The translations under genes were made by a program, and so were the position numbers. From Paraglomus occultum (Eukaryota > Glomeromycota > Glomeromycetes > Paraglomerales > Paraglomeraceae): a stretch of DNA of 16,549 nt. Below the pieces are notes generated by a model. The model ran no database searches. It saw nothing but the letters and a program-made list of their open reading frames with translations, and was not told the origin of the DNA. Location of the stretch: NCBI GenBank assembly GCA_910592205.1, contig CAJVPJ010000790.1:1-16549 (forward strand), given 5' to 3'. This document shows positions 9,809 through 16,549 of the stretch, piece by piece (positions within the stretch are counted from its first letter, which is position 1; the number at the start of each line of letters is the position of its first letter).

Positions 9809-9884
9809 GTAAATACTCGTCACCCAGCCGTTTGTTTATTCGAGTTGGTCATAACAAACGCCCAATTTCGGGTGACTATTTACT
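9809..9884. repeat. Imperfect inverted repeat / foldback hairpin of about 76 bp
   Basis: Left arm AGTAAATA-CTC-GTCACCC pairs with right arm GGGTGACTATTTACT, perfect except for a 3-nt CTC bulge. Nested inside, CGTTTGTTTAT (about 9830-9840) pairs with ATAACAAACG (about 9851-9860) with a one-base bulge. The whole could fold into a long hairpin with an internal loop. It may be a tiny foldback transposon, an unannotated structured RNA or a recombination relic. Coordinates are good to about 1 bp. Confidence 0.6.
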
Positions 9885-11361
9885 GTATATGGATAACTAA
9901 ATTTCTAAAGTTGATTGTTGCTTTGGATCATACCGATTGTTGCCCGTTTATTAAAATAGACTTTCAAATAAATTCAACCCCTGCCTGTAAAAAAGCCACA
10001 TCGATTTTTTTATAGTTATACCATATTTGAAGAGATCTTTGCTAGTCGAGAGTTATTATACCCGGCTTAATCCGTATATCTATGTTAGACTTTTCGAGCT
10101 CTAATCGACAACTGTCTTTGTTAAATAATTAAAAATTCTCGCTCCAAATACAAGTTTCATTCATCGGACATCCAAGGCAATCAGGTCCGATAATCTTATG
10201 CGAGAATAACATCCATTAGGTAGCGCCGCAATTTAAGCATAATGTAAATAACTGTCAAATATGCAGTTATAAAAAAACTCCTTATTTATCGATGAGCGTA
10301 TAGGTGACATGTAGCTGTATGTTTGTATATGCAGAATTTACTGTCATTGACTTTTACAATGTAAATTTTGTAATTTATATGAATAAACTTGACATTTTCG
10401 GGCGATAAATTTTACGACATTAAACTCACGTCCACAAAACATACTAATATAGCTGACGACAACTATAATGGTGTATGAAAACATTAAAAGTTTACGTTAT
10501 TGCAGACAATGAGAATTATTTTATGTCGGCTGCTAATATTCCATAGATGAATTTTTTCAAGATTTCCTTTGTCATTTCTGAATCATCAATATCACTTTTT
10601 TGTCGTCAAAGTCCTTTTAGTTCATGCTTTCATTCTGTCAATCTTAATCGAAATGCTTTACAAAATATTTTGTAACGGCGGCACAGCTCTAAAAAAGCCA
10701 GTTCGGTCGGTTAACATTATTTTATGCTGACGTTTTCAAGCCTCTTCGGCTGTGGTTGTTGGTTGAGGGAAGAAGTTAACCATAAATAGATTTTCATTTC
10801 CAAAATCAGCAAGCGTATGGAAACTACTGATATTACATCATCACAAACATCTTTTTATGGTAAAACCTTATTATCCACAGCCAATCGCAGTGCTTTTAAT
10901 CAGTAAGCTATATTGGACAATAAGACCGGAAATGAAATTACGGTCAAAACATGGAAAGCTCTCATCTATTCCGGTAAAGTCTCTTTTCCTCTTGCACATC
11001 ACGACCGACCAAGAATTCCGAACTGAATAACATGTTGACAATCGGCTCACGCTCTACAAAGCACATAAAACTTGTTTGGTTCTTTCTTCTAATCTTACTT
11101 TTTAGACAAATACGAGCTACAGATGATAATGCTTGGTAGTTGGTATTCATTCGAATTAGTTGAGTAATCTTTCAAGATGTTAGCTGCGTTCCAGTTTCCA
11201 TCATACATCAAATTGCCGTCATGTTACACGACATGAAGAAGGCATGCAAGGAATATGAAAGATAGTGACAATAAATTTACTATATTAATTGCACGCTTTG
11301 ATTTTTGTTTATAAAGAAGACCCTCTTACGCCCTCTTAGTAGTAACTACTTTCACATCATC

Positions 11362-11373
11362 CATCGATCGATG
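11362..11373. promoter_or_regulatory. 12-bp perfect palindrome upstream of the 7TM gene
   Basis: CATCGATCGATG reads the same on both strands and lies about 175 bp upstream of the ATG at 11548. Palindromes of this kind can be dimeric transcription-factor sites, but no factor is recognised and chance is possible. Confidence 0.25.
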
Positions 11374-11547
11374 AAATTGAGAATTTAGAAATAGAATATT
11401 AAATAAAAATTACTTTCGCTTTAAACTATAAACAAACAGCCGACAGCACATTTAGTGATACACAATAGACAATTACCATTATCAATCGAGTCCGTATTGC
11501 GGAATCACAACCAGTAATATTACTAAACGTTGTTGTGAAGTCAAGTA

Positions 11548-13143
11548 ATGAATTCAGATGAAATAATATCACCGCAGTCGAACCTCACCTCATCCGACAA
11601 CCTACCAAATTGCCAGTAAGTGGTATATTTATAAAATCTGGGGGCGGACCGCAATAATTATTGAATGACGTATTATAAGAATGTGTATTATATTCAATAA
11701 ATGTTAATTACAATAGCTAACTATCTAAAAATAAATACAGATGGCTGATCAATTTAACAAATTGTAAAGACATCAAATATTTCCGAATAATATACGAAAT
11801 ATCTGCATATTTAGCATTGTTTATTTTTTTATGCTCGATATGGTTGTTGGCCTGGAAGCTATTTTGCAATTCCAAACCTAAATTTTTCACACCGGGCGGA
11901 TTTTTAGCGGTAGAAGGATTTCTGTTTACCCAAATACTATGGAGTGGATGTAAGTGTAAATTGAAAGTATCTGAGTATTATTATGTTTTGCTTGAACTAC
12001 AAACGCTTATAATCGTTTTCATTTAAATTCAATCACGTTACAGCCCGGATAGCCATCTCGATAATTTTACTTTACGACTTGTTCCAGTCACAATGGTTTA
12101 TTCGCTCATTAGTAGACAATATCTCTTGGTATTTCGGCGCCATATCAGTAGCAACATACCTTGCCTGTGTACTAAGGACAATTCCTCGACTACACTTTTA
12201 CCGCCAAAATCCCGTTTATCAACACACACTTCACCTCCCCAAACTCCGCGCAATCACAACCGGATACCTCTTCTTTACCTGTGGATTTCTGTGTTTCGTA
12301 CTTGTCACGTCTATATTAATCGGACATATACTCATGGAAAGACAAAATCTAAAGTCAAAGCCTGGCAAAAAATCAGATTCACATTTAGATGAATATATCG
12401 ATATATTATACGGATTACACTATGGAGCATTCGGCATTTTTTGTTTCGTGTGTATTTTTGGATTCACGGTATACGGGAAAAAGTTAACAGAGATTGTGAG
12501 TGAGGGAAGTCAAATGTTGAAAGCTACTACGGTTTATTCGAGTGAGAACGGTTACAGAAAAGGAAATGGATCAACTTGGAGATTTAGCGAATTTGGATCA
12601 CGTGGAAAGGAGTTGGAAGTAAAGCACCGTGGACTAAAGAGAAGTGTGATGAAGGTTAGTTAACAACTGGAGAAAGAACAACCAGATACTTGTCTGTAAA
12701 ATAAAAAATTTTAATTTTGTTTTGCTAATTTATTTACCTCCTTTATTTTCCGTTAGATAAAACTCATACACCATATATTTACCATTATATTTTTTTTAAT
12801 GGGCGTACAACTCATAAGCTTTGCGTGCTTTCACGACCGCATCATGTCAAATCTTTTTCTTAGCATGTCTTATGCTATTAACGCACTTCTTGCGCTACTT
12901 GTTCTCGACGCAATTATACTAATTACAATAGCCAGTAGTTGCGTAAATGCGTTCGTAAAGACGAGAGCAAAGACGGATAACGATAATTCTGTAGATTTAC
13001 CAACATCGGCACAGATATCAATTCCACTGTTAAAGCTTCCACCCGCTGCTGCTATTCCGCTTCAGAGAGCTCGAGAGTCTATTACTATGTCAATCATACA
13101 ATTAGAGCGTGGTGATACCGGTGGAAATAGAATGTATGTCTAA
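11548..13143 (+). CDS. Seven-transmembrane receptor-like protein (4 exons)
   Basis: Exons 11548-11615, 11741-11949, 12044-12654 and 12757-13143 encode 424 residues. The donors are GTAAGT, GTAAGT and GTTAGT. The junction phases (2, 1, 0) all agree, which supports the model. The N-terminus is Ser/Asn-rich, has N-glycosylation sequons at N12 and N27 and no obvious signal peptide, and should face outside. Hydrophobic segments lie at about 43-63, 77-103, 116-136, 163-189, 210-236, 297-321 and 328-357, giving seven spans. A 60-residue, basic loop between spans 5 and 6 and a Ser/Thr-containing C-tail resemble G-protein-coupled receptors. The spacing around span 5 and the YGKKL stretch also recall THH1/TOM1/TOM3 family proteins. 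Neither assignment is secure: there is no DRY or NPxxY signature. It would act at the plasma or an internal membrane. The ligand is unknown. The TTG-rich start region and the first exon (22 codons) are the weakest part of the model. Confidence 0.7.
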
Positions 13144-13588
13144 TAGTTGAAGAATTTGTCTGTTTTGGAAATCGTAGAATTAAAACCGTTAAATTTAGAC
13201 TCAAATACTTATAACGACAAATTTTCTGAAACAAACAATTCACCCATTTTGTATATTATTGACAATGTATTATATAGTAATTAAACAACGAGATATTATT
13301 GTTACATGTAAACTAGTTGTTTGCAGTTACTTTAACTCGTTGCGTATTTAGAGATTGATCAAACCATTCGTTTTGATTGTCTGTAATTTAATTAAATGAC
13401 AACTATAAATTTGCGAAAGTTACAATATTCGGAACCTTGTCCCTGAAGGTGGTACACACCAAGCTCCGTAGATTTTGAGTCAGCAAAGTAATGGTTAAAG
13501 TATGGTATTTTATTTATGGTGCAATATTTAATATAAAAAGTATTCAACTTTATGAACATTGTCATACTAGTTATTAATAGTCGGCATA
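13144..13588. other. Intergenic between 7TM gene and Sel1 relic
   Basis: AT-rich DNA including the 3' flank of the 7TM gene. A minus-strand open frame spanning about 13392-13640 overlaps the Sel1 relic in another frame and has no family motif. Nothing else is supported. Confidence 0.5.
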
Positions 13589-13841
13589 TCATACTGCTTT
13601 TTGAACATGCTTTTTTACACCTTTTCCATATCCATAGCAAACACCAAGATTATATTGTGCCCTAGCATATCCCTGTTCAGCTGCTTTCTGATATAGCTTA
13701 ACAGCTTTTTGAACATTTATTTCCACCCCTGTTCCATTCTTATAGTCAGATGCCAAAATTATTCTGTGCCCCAGCATATCCCTGATCAGATGCCTTCTGA
13801 TACAGCTCAACTGCCTTTTGAGTGCGATCGATTTTGGACAT
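13589..13841 (-). pseudogene. Sel1-repeat fragment, frameshifted (about two repeats)
   Basis: On the minus strand, the second repeat reads NVQKAVKLYQKAAEQGYA then RAQYNLGVCYGYGKGV, a textbook Sel1 (TPR-like) repeat. The upstream repeat (TQKAVELYQKASDQGYA, from 13823) is in another frame and hits stops after NNFGI. One extra base around 13755-13765 accounts for the switch. The downstream repeat is cut by a stop just after VQKAV (13589). Sel1 repeats form helical adaptor arrays and in Glomeromycotina often follow kinase domains. This piece could be the detached tail of a former kinase-Sel1 gene. A short intact protein of one repeat is the less likely alternative. Confidence 0.75.
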
Positions 13842-13865
13842 TGCCTCAACATTTAGATTCGATAG

Positions 13866-14691
13866 TGATAAGCGCACATTTTGCTGCTTGCTGACAATGC
13901 AACATCGCATAAACCTGAAGAAGTAATTAATAATCTAACTAATATTAAATTTCACTTCTTACCTCCAAATACAACCTCAGCTTTACAACCACTCGATCAA
14001 GGCATTATATACAGCTTAAAAGTAAACGATTTCTCATTCTTAATTCTATTTAATTTGTTTTTTTTTTTTATTTAACGCACGTTCTTAATCTCTTCGTAAT
14101 AGGCGTGTTACAGATTACTACTATGTGAGAATCGAATTGAAGAACATGATGCATTACGTACTCGTATGGAATTTCACCACAGAAACATCTATATCGTCTC
14201 AACATTACCTCCGTTGACAATTCTTCTGGGGCTTGGAATCGGGCAAAACAAAGAGTAATACAATCGTCACGACAGAAGAGTGGAAGTTTGCCACTGATGC
14301 TGCAGCCGATGACCACTGAAGCCTCGAATCTGAAGCAATTAATTTAGTAGCGCGACTATCATCAGAAGGACCCATGAATACATTCCGTAAATATATTGAT
14401 TTGGAGGAAGGCATTTATAATGTCACTAATTATAATAAAGAACAAGACTTACGCGTTATAAGAAAAATTGTAGCCACTATTTAAGGACATCAGAAGAAGA
14501 AGAGGAGGAGGAGAAGGAGGAAGTGAGAAAGGTGTCATCAGCAAAAACTATTAATAGTATTGACAGTCTTCTGTTGTATTTACAACAAGAGGGATTAACA
14601 TAGAATTGCAAACTTTAACAAGTTACGTAAAAGTATTCTTGGAAATATTATGCAGAGAAGAAGACAAACAGTCATTCATGATTACATTTAA
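13866..14691 (+). pseudogene. Decayed pogo/Tigger-like DDE transposase (5'-truncated)
   Basis: From 13881 the frame reads LLADNATSH and then FLPPNTTSALQPLDQGII, the hallmark of the DDE_1 domain of pogo/Tigger/CENP-B-related transposases. The Asp in LLADN is the second catalytic acidic residue. The frame breaks near a poly-T run (14050-14070). Further pieces appear in shifted frames: AWN (14231-14239), a DLEEG...LRVIRKIV stretch (about 14398-14475), an acidic Glu run encoded by GAAGAAGAAGAGGAGGAG (about 14491-14525), SIDSLLLYLQQEG, and a terminal RRQTVIHDYI before TAA at 14689-14691. This order matches the C-terminal half of the family. The helix-turn-helix DNA-binding part and first catalytic Asp are missing. 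No flanking inverted repeats were found. Confidence 0.8.
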
Positions 14692-15174
14692 TCATTTGAC
14701 AATCTTTATTGGATATTCGTATTGACTAAAATCACGCGAAATATTACTTTCAGAATAATGAATCTTTCAGATTACCGAAGAAATTTTGCGAAATGGACGA
14801 CTTCGTTAAAGTGAATTTCATTGTGTATATCTGTATTTGAATAACCACTGAAGCCATCAAAGCATGATAATGAAAGGATAAATATGTTGATAAACACGAG
14901 CATTATGGCTCATATATAGCAAAAATGTTTGCAATATTAATATTATAGTGCTTGCAACTATCACGAAGATAAACGTTTTTTGATGAGCTTATTTACTTTG
15001 TGTAATGCTTTATTATTATTGCGTTTTTGACTTTACATGAAATAGAGTTTAATTTAATAAAACTTTGCATCTAAGGACTGAATAATATATGGACCATAAT
15101 CTGAGGTCAGAAAAGTTAATAATACTAGATATTTATAAATAATTTACTCTTCACAACATATTGTACTCTTGTCT
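14692..15174. other. Intergenic, AT-rich, nothing recognised
   Basis: It separates the transposase relic from the 3' end of kinase gene C. No coding frame, RNA or transposon terminus was found, including a search by eye for the CAGTCATACCTC repeat end. Confidence 0.6.
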
Positions 15175-16549
15175 TTATTCCTGAAATTCAATTGACATCT
15201 CATAACTATTTCTTGGTTTAGGTAATTCTCCTGTAGGTAAGAGTTTGCTAGAATATTTATTCTCCTTTTCGAGACGTGATAATGGCTTTACATCCGTATG
15301 ATAGATAGCATTCCACACGTTGTCACCAAATTCATACTTATTATTATACGCATCTTTCATAATATTGCGAATATCATTCGAAAGTGCCAATCCATTCTTT
15401 GGACGCTTATCAGGATTAGCATCACAACACCGCTCGGCAAGTTTCTTGTATTCCTCTGGCGCAGAATCAGGCATCGACGGTCGCAGTCCCTCACAAACAC
15501 GCATCGCCAAACATTTGTCAAACAACCAATCTCTAAATGGTGGTTCACCAGTAGCAATCAAATGCATAATGATACCAAATGAATACATATCTGATTTCTG
15601 AGTAAATTCGCAGGTATGGAAGACTTCCGGTGCAATAAAAGGCAAAACGCCTCGAATAGTTGAACTTGACTCGCGTGAATTTACCGATCGTGAAAGACCA
15701 AGATCGCATATGTATGATTGTATCTTGCTATCAAGCGTATTGTATTTATGCATAACAATGTTTCCGCCGTGAAGATCACAGTGCACTAATCCCGCATCAT
15801 GAATATTATGCAGATAATATGCAATGTCTTTCAAATGCTCTAACTTATCCAACCACGTCAATTTGTTAATATTTTGATCCAAATAAGACAAAAGACTGCC
15901 TTTGTTAGCATATTCCATAACAATCATGTACTCTTGTGTTTCTGGGTCTTGTGTCACTCCATAAAGGGTAAGGAATAAATATTTACTTGAGGACTTGGCA
16001 TGATTTTTGAACTATTAAATAAAAAAATACAACGGTCAAATTAAATATCACTTTAATCAATACTATTAAGTTATTGCTTACCTCTGAAACAAATAATTCC
16101 GAAGTCTGATCAAAATTTTTATATCGTTTTAACACAAAAGTTTGTGGCATATAAGAATACTTTTGATACTTGGCAGTATAAACTGTTCCGTAACCACCAA
16201 CTCCGATCTCTTTGAGTTCATAAAAGTCGCTATACTGTATGTATTGAAGAAATTTGTGGTTTCGTATAAAACTGTCCAGTATTGCATACACGTCATAATA
16301 GAAAACTAAATAAAATTCCCGAGTAGATAGCTCCTGGGTGATTCCAATTATCCAGATATTCTCACGCGTTAATATCGTCGGGTATTCCTCAGATAACTAT
16401 TTGAGTAAACAGAATACGACGTTATAACACTGGTCAATCAAACTTACGATACGCACTTATCGATTACATCGTTTACACGTAAAATAATTTACCTGATGAA
16501 AATCCGATAATTGTTCATCAACTATTTTTTTGAGTGTTACACGGGTCAA
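15175..16549 (-). CDS. Kinase gene C: TKL-like protein kinase, 5' end beyond window (3 exons visible)
   Basis: Minus-strand exons 16549-16493 (partial), 16396-16082 and 16011-15175 are joined in phase 0 and encode 402 residues of the C-terminal part. Introns are 96 and 70 nt. The partial exon ends with LKKIVDEQ, closely matching the end of gene B exon 2, so an equivalent module probably continues outside the window. Exon 2 holds EEYPTIL, YLVFYY, the glycine loop GVGGYG, and the conserved Lys in FVLK. The C-helix Glu (SE) closes the exon, as in A and B. Exon 3 has HCDLHGGN (catalytic Asp present, non-RD), CDLG for DFG, IAPE, SDMYSFG and the GLRPSMPDSAPE/CCD.NPDKRP C-lobe signature. All catalytic residues visible are intact, so activity is plausible. 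An AATAAA overlaps the TAA stop codon (15174-15179), although this need not be the polyadenylation signal. Transcription is opposite to genes A and B. Confidence 0.87.

Larger units (their letters stand above)
9192..11547. other. Intergenic, AT-rich, no supported gene
   Basis: It holds the 3' flank of kinase B, a C-rich tract at 9313-9326, an AG microsatellite near 9371-9380, a long inverted repeat at 9809-9884 and a 12-bp palindrome at 11362-11373. A minus-strand open frame at 10962-11150 has no recognisable motif. I see no tRNA or other gene. Confidence 0.55.

Noticed and set aside
10962-11150. Minus-strand open frame of 62 codons
   Set aside because: No recognisable domain. Considered as an exon, but no convincing partner exon was found.
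13881-14075. Short intact protein starting at LLADN
   Set aside because: It is the middle of a DDE transposase domain without a proper start or its first catalytic residue, and it ends in poly-T-encoded Phe residues. It is better described as part of the transposase relic.
15298-15601. Plus-strand open frames of about 93 codons
   Set aside because: They lie antisense to the kinase C catalytic exon and mirror its codons. They show no independent motif.

Overview
The window looks like nuclear DNA of a filamentous fungus, most likely an arbuscular mycorrhizal fungus (Glomeromycotina). The base composition is AT-rich, coding exons are split by short GT-AG introns of about 70-125 nt, and intergenic spaces are long. 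Most telling are three paralogous genes that join a Cys-cluster/'WTSGN'/'DxFI...WIPF' region to a non-RD, tyrosine-kinase-like protein kinase domain, together with a Sel1-repeat fragment. That gene class is strongly expanded in Rhizophagus, Gigaspora and their relatives. The genus cannot be fixed from the sequence alone.

Layout. 55-2042 (+): kinase gene A, three exons, with a frame problem at its first splice acceptor. 2043-6512: intergenic, holding a 15-bp minisatellite and a 569-bp TA-flanked, terminal-inverted-repeat MITE of pogo/Tigger type. 6513-9191 (+): kinase gene B, four exons, 798 residues, with an Asn in place of the catalytic Asp (predicted pseudokinase). 9192-11547: intergenic, with a hairpin-forming inverted repeat. 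11548-13143 (+): a four-exon gene for a seven-transmembrane, receptor-like protein whose exon phases fit exactly. About 13589-13841 (-): a broken pair of Sel1 repeats. About 13866-14691 (+): a decayed, 5'-truncated pogo/Tigger DDE transposase butted against the Sel1 fragment. 15175-16549 (-): kinase gene C, whose 5' part lies beyond the right edge.

The three kinases share intron positions, all in phase 0, including one inside the C-helix right after the conserved Glu. Their N-terminal regions are built from repeats of one module. Gene B carries an extra symmetric exon encoding a complete second module. Gene A lacks it, and gene C appears to have it. The kinase domain's leading segment is itself the final, shortened copy of the module. 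The most interesting content is this exon-by-exon modular sensor-like region and the mix of apparently catalytic (A, C) and apparently dead (B) paralogs. Substrates and partners cannot be read from the sequence, and any functional link between the kinases and the seven-transmembrane protein is only a guess from proximity. All gene models are manual splice reconstructions without transcript support.
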